A stretch of 64,000 bases of DNA from Novosphingobium sp. PhB165. GTDB lineage: Bacteria; Pseudomonadota; Alphaproteobacteria; Sphingomonadales; Sphingomonadaceae. The number at the start of each line of letters is the position of its first letter. The first letter of the stretch is position 1. Shown here piece after piece: positions 17,186 to 26,171 of the stretch. Below the pieces are notes generated by a model. That model saw nothing but the letters and a program-made list of their open reading frames with translations. It was not told where the DNA came from and did no database searches. The translations under genes were made by a program, and so were the position numbers. Where the stretch lies: the NCBI RefSeq assembly GCF_004341845.1, contig NZ_SLVB01000012.1, positions 1 through 64,000 on the forward strand. Direction: 5' to 3'.

Positions 17186-17921
17186 GAAAATCTCCCTGGC
17201 TGCGTCGCGTATTTCGCGCACAGTCTCTTGGTTTGGTCGCCGAAGCGCCTTCGGCGTTTCCGGTCAAATGGCCCGCAAAAGCGGCGTTAAACTTGACGGA
17301 TCGCGACATTTCGGTGTCGCGCACAGAACTTCGCTGCCGCGATAACAGGCGGTTTGAACTTGCCAGAACCGCCAATTCCGCCAGCATGACCAGACGGAAA
17401 ATCCATCATTTAGTATGATGCTTGAAGCCGGAGGATCTAAACAACGCGGATCGATCGCGATTTTCGTGCCGCAAATATCGTCGTCAAATTCGATGAAAAG
17501 TCGAATTTCGCGTTTATTCGTAAAACGTGCGCTCGACCCGATCCTGCAAACCCGGAAGATCGCCACCAAGGGAAGCAGCGTTGCAACAGGTGCACCATTG
17601 GCGCGACGCCTCCGTTCTACCTGCTTCGCAAAATACGGCGTATTCGCGCTTGTCTCGGCCGTTATTCTGTAATTTTCGAGCGACAGCGCAAAAATATTCG
17701 TAGGGCAACCTTCTCAAGCTCTGCTGCTGTCCATCCCCCGCCCCTCGGATAACCCAACAGAAAAGCTGCATTAGCAACTGAGGTCATTCGCACCTGCGAT
17801 GAATGCCTGTTGGCGGCAGGCATTGCCGGTCGGTGAATTGAGCTGAGTGAGCCTTCCAGTGAGAATGGTTTGTTCCGACATGTCGGAATTCGATTACCTT
17901 TCCGAGTGAACAGGAACGAAG
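17186..17921. other. Intergenic region upstream of TBDR-2
   Basis: No gene is supported. CATCAT-(5 nt)-ATGATG at 17404-17420 is a perfect 6-bp dyad about 220 bases upstream of TBDR-2 and could be a regulator site. The base composition is noticeably more AT-rich than in the flanking genes. Confidence 0.4.
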
Positions 17922-18130
17922 ATAATCTCGCTAGAACAGGCGCGCAGGGTAATTTCCGTCGCTCACGCGAAGGGTCACGAGCTCGCACTTGCCCCCCTCA
18001 CGATTGCGATCCTGGATACCGGCGGACACGTGCTGTACTGGAGCGAGAGGACAATGACGCATACAGCCCTCCGCTGATCGCCATGGGCAAGGCCGCCGGG
18101 GCCCTCGCGATGGGAGTTTCAAGGCGACCC
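17922..18130 (+). pseudogene. Remnant of a GlcG/HbpS-family (DUF336) gene
   Basis: The plus-strand frame from about 17922 reads SLEQARRVISVAHAKG, then APLTIAILDTGGHVLYWSE, matching the start of GlcG/HbpS-like proteins. Near 18050 the homology moves to another frame: REDNDAY, then PPLIAMGKAAGALAMGVSR. Intact members are about 140 residues. Here there is no start codon in frame (a stop lies at 17907), a frameshift in the middle, and the C-terminal third is missing. It is a clear inactive fragment. The family binds haem or acts in small-molecule catabolic clusters. Confidence 0.72.
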
Positions 18131-18213
18131 CAGGCAAAGACTTCGCGCCCCTTCAAACTGAACCAGGTCCGCGTCTTATGGCCCTTCGACCTCTGCAAAA
18201 CCCGTGCGCGGGA

Positions 18214-18978
18214 TCAGGCAGACCCCATGTATCTGCCGCCATTTACGCTGATGGTCTGGCCGGTGATGTAACCAGCGTCGGGCGAAGCGAGGTAGGCACA
18301 AGCGGCAGCGATGTCCTCGCCAACCCCCAGACGGCCGACCGGGATGGTCTTTCCAAATGCTTCCATATCGAGCGTTGTCGCACGGCGCAGCATCGGCGTG
18401 TCGATGGAGCCTGGGGGGACCATATTGAATGTGACGCCGCTCTTGCCGAATTCGAGGGCCAATGCCTTGGTCAGTCCGAGCAAACCGCCTTTACTGGCGA
18501 CATAATGCGCCTGGCTGGGCGAGCCGCTCTGAGTCGAGGAGGATGTGATGTTGATGACCCGGCCCCACCCGGCATCCAGCATTGCGGGCAGCATCTCGCG
18601 GATGCACAGGTGCGGTCCTGTCAGGTTGATGCGCAGCATCTCCTCCCACATGGCGACGTCCTGATCGAAATACCGGACATGTGGGCCGATCCCGGCATTG
18701 TTGACAAGAATGTCGATCGGGCCGAGCGCGGTTCGGGTCTCATCCGCTGCCGCCTTGATCGCGGCCTCATCGGCGCAATCGACGGCGAGGGCGATGGCGG
18801 CATCTCCAGCATCGGTGATGCCCTTTGCGGTTTCGGCTGCGGCATCGCCATTGATATCCCATACCGCCACTTTGGCGCCGTCGCGAGCGAAGCGCTCAGC
18901 GATCGACCGCCCCATGCCCGAGCCAGCGCCAGTGACGACGGCGACTTTCCCGTTAAGCGGTGCGGGGATCATTTTCAT
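18214..18978 (-). CDS. SDR family oxidoreductase
   Basis: A 254-residue classic SDR. TGAGSGMGRSIAERF binds the cofactor, NNAGIG is present, Ser is in NITSSSTQSG and HYVASKGGLLG holds the Tyr-Lys pair. The end, YITGQTISVNGG, is canonical. GGAG lies upstream of ATG 18978. It follows the CMD-like gene at 19150 on the same strand with 171 bp between, and may share a pathway with it and TBDR-3. Confidence 0.9.
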   Translation of the reverse strand: MKMIPAPLNGKVAVVTGAGSGMGRSIAERFARDGAKVAVWDINGDAAAETAKGITDAGDAAIALAVDCADEAAIKAAADETRTALGPIDILVNNAGIGPHVRYFDQDVAMWEEMLRINLTGPHLCIREMLPAMLDAGWGRVINITSSSTQSGSPSQAHYVASKGGLLGLTKALALEFGKSGVTFNMVPPGSIDTPMLRRATTLDMEAFGKTIPVGRLGVGEDIAAACAYLASPDAGYITGQTISVNGGRYMGSA

Positions 18979-19149
18979 CTGTTCTCTCCTCGGGGTCAGT
19001 GCATTTTTTCGCCGGATGCAAAAGCTGCCGGTGCTTGTCCGCGAAGGCGACAATGTATGCACCTGCGCCTTCAGGCCACCGGCGCCGCTTTTTCAGCGCC
19101 ACCGCGATGGGATGATTGGGAAATCGATCAAGCCTGTGGCCCCCCGCTC

Positions 19150-19785
19150 TCAGCGCCTGCGCAATCCGGTGTTTCCCTCCAGCAGGTCGAAGCGCATTGT
19201 GTTGAAGACCATCGCAGCCATGACGTATTGGCCGACTAGGCCGGGTAATTCCATGAGTTGCGGTTCGCTCCAGCGACTGGCCAGCACCTCCCACGTGGCG
19301 TCGGCAATGGCATAGTCACCCATCAACTCTTCCACCGCGCGCACGACTGCCCGATCGAAGTCATCCCAGCCGTCAGCATCCGACCCTTGGGTAACGCGCT
19401 CGACTTCCTCGTCCGAAAGTCCGGCCTGTTTGCCATAGACGAGGTGCTGCCCCCATTCGTAGGGCGTTCGCGACAGCCACGCGACCCGCAGCACCGCCAG
19501 TTCTCGTTCGCGCGCAGGGATGCAGCCGCCCCGGCCAAGTTCGTTGCCCAATTGCAACTGAGCCCGGTACAGCCCGGGATGCTTGAACATGATGCCGAAG
19601 ATGGACGGAATGTCCGACGTGTCGATGGCTTCGACTTTGGAGAAAGTCTCCGCGATCAGCTGCCGTGCCTCATCGGTAAACTCGTGCGGGTCCAGCGGGG
19701 CGATGCGGGGATTTCCCGAAACTTGCGCATCGCGTGCATCGATGTCGAAATGCGTCGGACCGGATTGAATGCGGCAGTCGTTCAT
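19150..19785 (-). CDS. Carboxymuconolactone decarboxylase family protein
   Basis: A 211-residue single-domain CMD-family protein. The core runs from about 60 to 150, with LGRGGCIPARERELAVLRVAW, then TPYEWGQHLVYGKQAGLSD. This is the EWxQH subgroup, which lacks the CxxC redox cysteines but keeps the His. These proteins occur in many catabolic clusters without a defined reaction. ATG 19785 was chosen; the frame extends upstream without homology and no strong ribosome-binding site is visible at either position. It is distinct from the tandem CMD protein at 12830. Confidence 0.82.
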   Translation of the reverse strand: MNDCRIQSGPTHFDIDARDAQVSGNPRIAPLDPHEFTDEARQLIAETFSKVEAIDTSDIPSIFGIMFKHPGLYRAQLQLGNELGRGGCIPARERELAVLRVAWLSRTPYEWGQHLVYGKQAGLSDEEVERVTQGSDADGWDDFDRAVVRAVEELMGDYAIADATWEVLASRWSEPQLMELPGLVGQYVMAAMVFNTMRFDLLEGNTGLRRR

Positions 19786-19944
19786 TGTGGACTTTCTTGA
19801 AACGGCGAAACCCCGCTCAGATGCGACTGGCAAGCGCTTCCACCCGGAATGGCGATAGCGTATCGAACCGGCCGTGGGGCAATCCAGAATTGCTGGAACA
19901 AAGATATGACGCAAACCACACATCGCTACTGAGGAAGCAGGCCG

Positions 19945-19978
19945 CGGACCGCCCGACCATTGCGGGTCGGGCGGTCCG
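19945..19978. terminator. Terminator-like hairpin after TBDR-3
   Basis: A perfect 14-bp GC-rich stem (19945-19958 with 19965-19978) has a 6-nt loop. It begins 9 bases beyond the stop of TBDR-3. The minus-strand sequence after it is not U-rich, so intrinsic termination is uncertain, but the strength and position favour a role in ending or stabilising the TBDR-3 transcript. Confidence 0.55.
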
Positions 19979-19986
19979 ACATACCA

Positions 19987-22743
19987 TCAGAACTTCTTGG
20001 TTACGCCAAGCTGGACGATGCGGCCGATGCTGAAAGCACTTCCCTGCGTGGTATCGTAGCCTTGCCCGGCAGCCGAGCGGAACTCGGGCGGCGCCGCGTC
20101 AAACAGGTTCTGGACGTTCAGCGTGAAGGACAAGTCGCTTGCCCAGACAGACTTGGATTTCACGTCGTACTTGAAGAACAAGTTGATCGCGTCGAAGGCG
20201 GATACCCGGGTCTGACCGAATTCAACCGTGCCTCGCTTGTAACCCGAAGTGTGGTTCCAGGTGATCTGCGCCCGAAGCCCGCCGACCCGCGTGCCCAAGG
20301 TGCCCTGGATGCGGAATACCGGGGTATTGAACGCCAAATCGTCGGCGACCGGCAGCGAAGGAAGCGCCTGCGACTTCTGCGAAAGCCGGTAGTTACCCGC
20401 AACGCTCGCGTCGAACGAGGCGAAGCTGGTGTCGAGCACATAGTTTGCCGAAAAATCGATCCCGTCGAGCTTTGCGGTACCGAGGTTTCTTGCCCGCGTG
20501 TCGAGCGCGACAAGAACCGGGGAACTTGTGCCGCCCGAAGTGATAATCGCCTGACTGGTCGACGTAGGGTTCGCAACGGTGAAGTTGAAATTGGCCGGAT
20601 CGAACTGGGTAAGGTAGTTTGCAAGCTCCTGACCGCTGGGCCGAACGGCATAGAGCTGCGGGAAGTTGGCATAGTAATCGCTGAGATCCGCGCCGGTCAC
20701 CGGACGGCCAATCGTGCCGGTAAGGTCGATGTTGTAATAGCTCGCATTCAGCGTGAGCCCGGGCACGAACGGCGGATCGATCTGTGCGCCGATCGACCAG
20801 TTTGTCGCCTTCTGCGGCTGGATGCCCGGAGCCGTACCCGAGACGAACAGGCCGATTTCACCGGGACCTGCGGTGACCCCGGGCGGTGTGCGCAGGAATG
20901 CCGCAGGCACCGTCGCCACCGAGGACGCCAGAACGCCAAGCTGATCGACCGGCGAAGGCGCCGTGAAGGATTTGCCCCAGTTTCCTCGGATCGCGATCCA
21001 CTCGACCGGGCGCAGAGTTGCCGCGAACTTCGGATTGAAGGTGTCGCCGAAGTCGTTGTACTTGTCATACCGCGCCGATGCCGAGAGTGTCAGCTCGTTG
21101 AGGAACGACATGGCATTGTCGTCGCTGACGATCGGGATGGACAGTTCCCCGAAGACCGAGTCCACCTTCTGGGTATAGTTCGTCGGATCCTGCAGGGCAT
21201 AAGTCGACGCATTCGACGTACGCCGCGTGAAGTTGTCCTGCATGTGCTCATAGCCGGCGGCGGCTCTCAGCATGCCGCCGGGAAGCGCGAACACCGGCCC
21301 GTTGACGATGGCCCGGTAGTCGAACAATTCGTTCCGGCCGGTACCCGTGGCGTAGCGGAGCAGTCCGGAGGCGACGCCCGGAGCGGTCGAGCCCACGTCG
21401 TAAGGGTTGAGTGTGCCGGCCGCGAGAGCTGCCGATTGGGCCGCTGCGCTGATCTGGGCGTTGCTGAACGAAGTCGTCGACAGGCCGTAGCTGAACAGGC
21501 CGCTGAACTCCCAATCCGAGCCGAGTTCGACCGAGAGCGAAGGCGCCACGCGCCATGTTTCGAGATCGGTTTCCTGCGTCGCCGAACGGGTTCCGTAAAG
21601 CGGGCTGTAGTCGTATTTGACAACCTGGGGCAGTCCCGCGTTGACATCACCCGTCGGGCGGTAGAACGGCGAAGCGCTGGTAAGGGTCGCCTGACCCGCT
21701 GCGCCCGTTCCGAGAGCGCCCGTCCCCAACGTACCGCCAATCTGATCGATCGAGCGATTGGCGTACAAAGCCGTCATGTCGAAGCGGACATTGCTGGAAA
21801 GGTGCTGGTTGAGCCGGGCGAAGACAGTGTGCAGTGTCGTCGTCGGATAGATGGCGACGGGATCCGAGAAATCGCAGACATTGGGGCCTCCCGCCACAAT
21901 ACCGGATCCGGATGGGATGTAGGACCTTCCGCCGACAGTCACGTTGGGCTCGGCGCAGTTGCGACCAGTCGGAATATTGGTGTTCCAGTCGACCTGCTTC
22001 ACCCAGTCCCGATCGGAGCCGAACACGCTGTCGTGATGGGAATAACCGTACGCGACATAGAGGCCACCTGACCCCCAGTCCTTGCCGGCAATCGCACTTG
22101 CATCGACCGACTGATAGTCCTCGCCGATGCCGTAACGGGCGTCGACCTGCACACCGTTGAAACGATCGCGGGTGACGAAATTGATCACGCCTCCAAGCGC
22201 GTCCGAACCATAGACTGCCGAGCCGCCGTCCGTCATCGCCTCGACCCGCTGGATCACGCCCGGGGCGATAATGTCGGGATCGACGGCAACCTGCTGGATG
22301 CCGGCACCGACGACGCGCTGGCCGTCGAAGAGGACAAGCGTCTGCGCACCGCCGCTCGTATTTGCTCCCGGCAGATTGCGAAGGTTCGGTCGATTGATTG
22401 GGTTGCTTGTGTTGGCGCCTGGCTGCTGCGAGACGCCCGCCGGTAGGCCGTTGAAGAAGTTGCCAACTTGGGGAATCGTGCTGAGAACCTGGCTGGTCGA
22501 GGCAGCGCCCGTCGACTGGATTTTATCTGTATCGACGTCGATAACGTTGTTACCGGCTGGAGCAATTCCGCGGATGAGCGTGCCGATCACAACGATCGGC
22601 TCGCTTGTTACCTGCTCGGCAGCCGATTGGTCCGGCGCAGGCTGCGGGGCATCGGTCTGTGCCAGCGCAGCAGTCGGCATGACAGCAATTGATGCCACCC
22701 CAAGCGCAAATCGACGGGCCGAATACTTGTACATTCTTGCCAC
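19987..22743 (-). CDS. TonB-dependent outer-membrane receptor (TBDR-3)
   Basis: A 918-residue TonB-dependent receptor paralogous to TBDR-1 along its whole length. Both share TLIRGIAPAG, ANTSGGAQTLVL, DGGSAVYGSDALGG, FGSDR and SFTAPSPVDQLG, and end in an aromatic strand. The signal peptide ends MPTAALAQ. I chose the GTG at 22743 because GGGGAGG lies 8 bases upstream; an ATG three codons further in is less well placed. The loop segments between barrel strands differ between the paralogs, as expected if they import related but different ligands. An AraC regulator lies upstream on the same strand. Confidence 0.93.
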   Translation of the reverse strand: MARMYKYSARRFALGVASIAVMPTAALAQTDAPQPAPDQSAAEQVTSEPIVVIGTLIRGIAPAGNNVIDVDTDKIQSTGAASTSQVLSTIPQVGNFFNGLPAGVSQQPGANTSNPINRPNLRNLPGANTSGGAQTLVLFDGQRVVGAGIQQVAVDPDIIAPGVIQRVEAMTDGGSAVYGSDALGGVINFVTRDRFNGVQVDARYGIGEDYQSVDASAIAGKDWGSGGLYVAYGYSHHDSVFGSDRDWVKQVDWNTNIPTGRNCAEPNVTVGGRSYIPSGSGIVAGGPNVCDFSDPVAIYPTTTLHTVFARLNQHLSSNVRFDMTALYANRSIDQIGGTLGTGALGTGAAGQATLTSASPFYRPTGDVNAGLPQVVKYDYSPLYGTRSATQETDLETWRVAPSLSVELGSDWEFSGLFSYGLSTTSFSNAQISAAAQSAALAAGTLNPYDVGSTAPGVASGLLRYATGTGRNELFDYRAIVNGPVFALPGGMLRAAAGYEHMQDNFTRRTSNASTYALQDPTNYTQKVDSVFGELSIPIVSDDNAMSFLNELTLSASARYDKYNDFGDTFNPKFAATLRPVEWIAIRGNWGKSFTAPSPVDQLGVLASSVATVPAAFLRTPPGVTAGPGEIGLFVSGTAPGIQPQKATNWSIGAQIDPPFVPGLTLNASYYNIDLTGTIGRPVTGADLSDYYANFPQLYAVRPSGQELANYLTQFDPANFNFTVANPTSTSQAIITSGGTSSPVLVALDTRARNLGTAKLDGIDFSANYVLDTSFASFDASVAGNYRLSQKSQALPSLPVADDLAFNTPVFRIQGTLGTRVGGLRAQITWNHTSGYKRGTVEFGQTRVSAFDAINLFFKYDVKSKSVWASDLSFTLNVQNLFDAAPPEFRSAAGQGYDTTQGSAFSIGRIVQLGVTKKF

Positions 22744-23073
22744 TTATTTTTCCTCCCCGGTTAGATCCAACTCGCCGGCCTTTGCGGCCGATCGAGGCAA
22801 CAAGACGCCTTGATTGGACTCGTTCTTTCGTCCTCGATTCCTCGGGACGAGTTCAGGATTTGGCTGATTTCCCCTGCTCACGGCCCATCGCGCCGTGCAT
22901 CGGAGCACGGCCGGTCATGATGGACAGCCAGAGCTCAGCGCCAGGCCAAGCTCATGATTGCCGTGTGCATAGGGGATTGCAGTCGCACCCTGCTCTCCCT
23001 CCCTTGATCCGCGTGCCGGACGACTTCGTCCGACGCACAGTTTATGTTCTCATTGGGTGGAGCATGCGCCAAC
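22744..23073. other. Intergenic region between TBDR-3 and the AraC gene
   Basis: About 330 bases with no supported gene. The region should contain the TBDR-3 promoter; I see no convincing -35/-10 pair or dyad. Confidence 0.4.
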
Positions 23074-24150
23074 TCATCCGCATTTGGCTTGACCTTTCCG
23101 GACAGGCTCATCGCGCGGGCACAATGCGCTTTTGAATTCCGTGGGTGATTTTCCGAACCAACGCCTACAACTTCGAGAGAAAATCGACTGTTCCGCAAAC
23201 CCCAGTCTTTCGGAAATCTCGCGAAATTCGAGATCTGTTCGCTCAAGATAATAGCGCGTGAGCTCGCAGCGAATCTCGTCCTTAAGTTCCTGAAAACTTA
23301 AGCCTTCATGCCGAAGCCTGCGCCGCAGCGTTCGAGGGTTGAGGTTCAGTGCCTGAGCCACACTGTCGCTCGAGCTGTCCCCCATAGCCAGCGAACGAAG
23401 CACCAGTCCCCGCACTTCCGCGTCGACGGGAAGCCCGCGCTTCGGAAAGTTCTCTTCCAGATGGCGGATCATGTCCCGGTAGACGTAGGCGTCCTGATTG
23501 ATGACGTGGTGGCTCAGGTCCTCGGAAGAGAAAGTGATGCCGTCGGCCGGTTCTCCGAACAGGACATCGCATCCGAAATTGCGCCTATACAGAGCAGGTG
23601 AAGATACCGGCTCATGGCGAAAATGCACTCGCCGCGCTCTTGAAAATCCGCCGGTCATTTCCAATGCTTCAAGGTGACCGATAAGCAAGATCTGCTCGAT
23701 AAGCTGCGCCCGATTGGCCGTATCGCTGAGCAGCAGTTCATGGCCTGCAAACGTCGTCGAATGCTCGGTATCACTGGAAAGCCAGACCCGAGCGGCCCGG
23801 CTGTGCGCGCGGCAATGTTCGCTGGCCGACCTGAGGGCGTCGCCGAAAGTTTTCGAATTGCGCATAACATTGCCGAGAGTGCCAAAACCGGCGCCCCCAC
23901 ATTGTCGCAACGCAAGCCGCATGCCCAAATCTCGGCATTTTACTCGCCGGGAGGCGATGTCGAGCAGACGAATCGCCTGCGTATAGGTCAGAACCCCCGA
24001 GCATTCCGAGAAGCTATGGGGGGGTATGCCCACCTCGCGCAACAAAGCTGGCAGATCGCCGCCCAGTTCCGTGACGAGGACCGTAAAGTGACGCAGCAGC
24101 GGCGCATTCAATCTCTCGAAGTCCGATCCGCCAATGTCTGCTGTCATCAT
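23074..24150 (-). CDS. AraC family transcriptional regulator
   Basis: A 358-residue AraC-type regulator. The N-terminal ~200 residues resemble the arabinose-binding-like domain of the OruR/ArgR-type group (GDLPALLREVGIPP, then LGMRLALRQ). The C-terminal ~100 residues hold the two helix-turn-helix units, with VAQALNLNPRTLRRRLRHEG and ISERLGFAEQSIFSRSCRRW. ATG 24150 has GAGGA about 8 bases upstream. It probably controls the adjacent TBDR-3, since they share orientation and no other gene lies between; the effector is unknown. Confidence 0.9.
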   Translation of the reverse strand: MMTADIGGSDFERLNAPLLRHFTVLVTELGGDLPALLREVGIPPHSFSECSGVLTYTQAIRLLDIASRRVKCRDLGMRLALRQCGGAGFGTLGNVMRNSKTFGDALRSASEHCRAHSRAARVWLSSDTEHSTTFAGHELLLSDTANRAQLIEQILLIGHLEALEMTGGFSRARRVHFRHEPVSSPALYRRNFGCDVLFGEPADGITFSSEDLSHHVINQDAYVYRDMIRHLEENFPKRGLPVDAEVRGLVLRSLAMGDSSSDSVAQALNLNPRTLRRRLRHEGLSFQELKDEIRCELTRYYLERTDLEFREISERLGFAEQSIFSRSCRRWFGKSPTEFKSALCPRDEPVRKGQAKCG

Positions 24151-24320
24151 CGATGTTCCTCGCCCACGCAGGCCTCGTTTACTTGAAGCAATATTTGCCA
24201 AATTCGGAGAGACTGAAGCTGCAAACTTCATCCTTTTCAGTCAACAGCGTCGCATCGACAAACCTGGGGTCGGGTGCGTAAGCCCATTACAGACCTGCGG
24301 CGCCGGCCGCCCGATGTGAT

Positions 24321-24760
24321 GTAATGCTGAGGCTGACTAAGCTTGGTTGGGGAAACAAGCGCCTGGCGCGCGAGTTGTGCTGTTCCCGGACGACCGTGAG
24401 TGGTATTTGAGCGCCAGGCGATGACAGCCCTGCCAACGCCGAGCGACGATTGGGAAGCTGGTCGGCCATGAAGAACGGCCACAAGAGCGTTTCTTCCGCC
24501 ATCGCCGTAATGCCGACGTTGTTCGTCAGGGTCTGCTGCGAGAAGTTGGGTATCGCAGTCAGCCAGCGCACGGTCGAGCGCGTTGCGGCAGGATGCCGTC
24601 AGCAGCTTGCTGCCGAAGCCAAGGGCACGTTGCGTTTTGCGACACCGCCAGGTCATCACCTTCCGATTGATTTCAGCGAGAAGCGCGTGCGTTGAAGCAT
24701 AGGCCGTGCGCGTCTACGTGTTCGTTGCGACGCTGGGTTGTTCCAGGCGTTGGCACTGCA
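24321..24760 (+). mobile_element. Decayed IS21-family istA transposase fragment
   Basis: Pieces of an IstA transposase occur in order but in different frames: MLRLTKLGWGNKRLARELCC (near 24324), RFFRHRRNADVVRQ (near 24490), LGIAVSQRTVERV and PPGHHLPIDFSEKRV (24545-24695), and VRVYVFVATLGCSRR (near 24706). The IstA catalytic domain beyond this, and IstB, are missing. Stops and frameshifts show it is a dead remnant. It fills the gap between the AraC gene and the dehydratase gene. Confidence 0.75.
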
Positions 24761-24903
24761 GATAGTGGTGTAAATGGCAAACAACCTTCGCCGGGCCTTC
24801 CTGCTTGAATTGCGCGTGAGCGGACGTCTGAAGTCACAAACCATGGAGCCCGCAGGCAGTCTCGAGATTGACTCCCGAGACTGCCTGCAACGCAGTAACC
24901 GTG

Positions 24904-26073
24904 TCAGCCCGGCTTCTTCGGCAATCGAATTTCGGCGGTGCCGGTGGCCATAGTAACGCCTTTCTGGTTCGCCATATGATGTTTGACATGGACCAGATGA
25001 CGCCCGTCGGCGTCGATGGTCTTGTCGACCACTTCCGCCGTCTGAATTGTAACATCGCCGGAAAGCGCAGGACCGCGGAAGTTGGCGGCGGAATGGAGCA
25101 CCATTCCGTATTCTCCCGCCCAACCGGAAAGATAATCCACGACCCAGGCGCCCATCGCGCCCCCGTAACCATAGGCGCGCGGCATCCCGATCTTGCGCGC
25201 GAACTTCGGGAAAAGGTGGCCGCGCGACGGGCCATAATATGCGCCGTCGGTGATCTCCGGATTTTCAAGCAGCATGTCAGGATCGTTCTCGCATCCCGCC
25301 ATTTCTGGCGTGAAGCCAAGCGCAATCATGTCGATCTTGCGAACCTGCACAGCGCCCCAGGTGTTGATGATCCAGGCACGCCATTCGGTGGAGAAGCTTG
25401 CAATGCTGTGTGGACCGAACACACGCTCGGGCAACTGATCGCCTATGCTGATGTCATCCCACCAGCGCTCCTTGTGCCCCAGATCGCGAAGCATTCGGAT
25501 CCAGCCGAGCTTGCGAATTTCCAGCAAGGCGATCTCTTCGTCGGTCCATTCGGGCTCGTCGAATTCGTCCCTGTTGACGTTCGCACCGCCGGCAGCGGCG
25601 TTGTAACGAATTGCCGTGGACCTTTGCTTCGCAAGGAGCTGGCCGTGCTGGTTCGTATAGAAATTATCGCCGCGCTGAAAACATGTCGGCCCGGCCAGTT
25701 TGGTTTCCTTGACCACATAGTCGAAGGGAATGCGTTCGTTATGAACCCAGTCGCCCGCAGCAATGCGGCGATCCTCGAACCACCATTCTTCACCGCCGAA
25801 CAGCAAGTGAGAATTGGGGATGCCGCCGACACAGGCCGGTGAGGTCCCCATGCCGTCGTCGATGGCGCATGCGAAACTCTGCGGACCGACGATCCTGCCC
25901 CAACGGCTGCCTTCCGCGAAGGTCGGATCGTAGTGGAGCAGGTTGGGATAGTGCATCGCATGCGCCCAGCGGCGAATATCATTGTTCGCAATGGGTTCGC
26001 GAATGCGCGACGAGGTAATGGGTTTGCCGAGATACTGATCGATGTCCGAGCAGTCGAGAATGGGGTCGCTCAT
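24904..26073 (-). CDS. FAS1-like/MaoC double-hotdog dehydratase
   Basis: A 389-residue protein with two hotdog-fold parts. The N-terminal half resembles the FAS1-like dehydratase domain, with RRWAHAMHYPNLLHYDPTFA and GRIVGPQSFAC. The C-terminal half contains a MaoC-like segment, GMVLHSAANFRGPALSGD. Such proteins hydrate enoyl-CoA thioesters or act on bulky acids in catabolic pathways. The canonical MaoC signature D-x4-H is recognisable only loosely, around NLLHYDPTFA. It lies about 100 bp downstream of the TauD-like dioxygenase on the same strand, so the two are probably cotranscribed. Substrate unknown. Confidence 0.8.
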   Translation of the reverse strand: MSDPILDCSDIDQYLGKPITSSRIREPIANNDIRRWAHAMHYPNLLHYDPTFAEGSRWGRIVGPQSFACAIDDGMGTSPACVGGIPNSHLLFGGEEWWFEDRRIAAGDWVHNERIPFDYVVKETKLAGPTCFQRGDNFYTNQHGQLLAKQRSTAIRYNAAAGGANVNRDEFDEPEWTDEEIALLEIRKLGWIRMLRDLGHKERWWDDISIGDQLPERVFGPHSIASFSTEWRAWIINTWGAVQVRKIDMIALGFTPEMAGCENDPDMLLENPEITDGAYYGPSRGHLFPKFARKIGMPRAYGYGGAMGAWVVDYLSGWAGEYGMVLHSAANFRGPALSGDVTIQTAEVVDKTIDADGRHLVHVKHHMANQKGVTMATGTAEIRLPKKPG

Positions 26074-26171
26074 GTGCGGGCCTCTTGTTCAATAATTGGA
26101 AAACGACGGGTACGGCTACGCGGCGCGGAAAACCGGCGCTGTCGGCCAAAACGGTTGGATAAGGGCTCGCG

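Noticed and set aside
19960..22071. 703-codon plus-strand open frame opposite TBDR-3
   Set aside because: Antisense shadow caused by codon bias; the composition is Arg-rich and unlike a folded protein.
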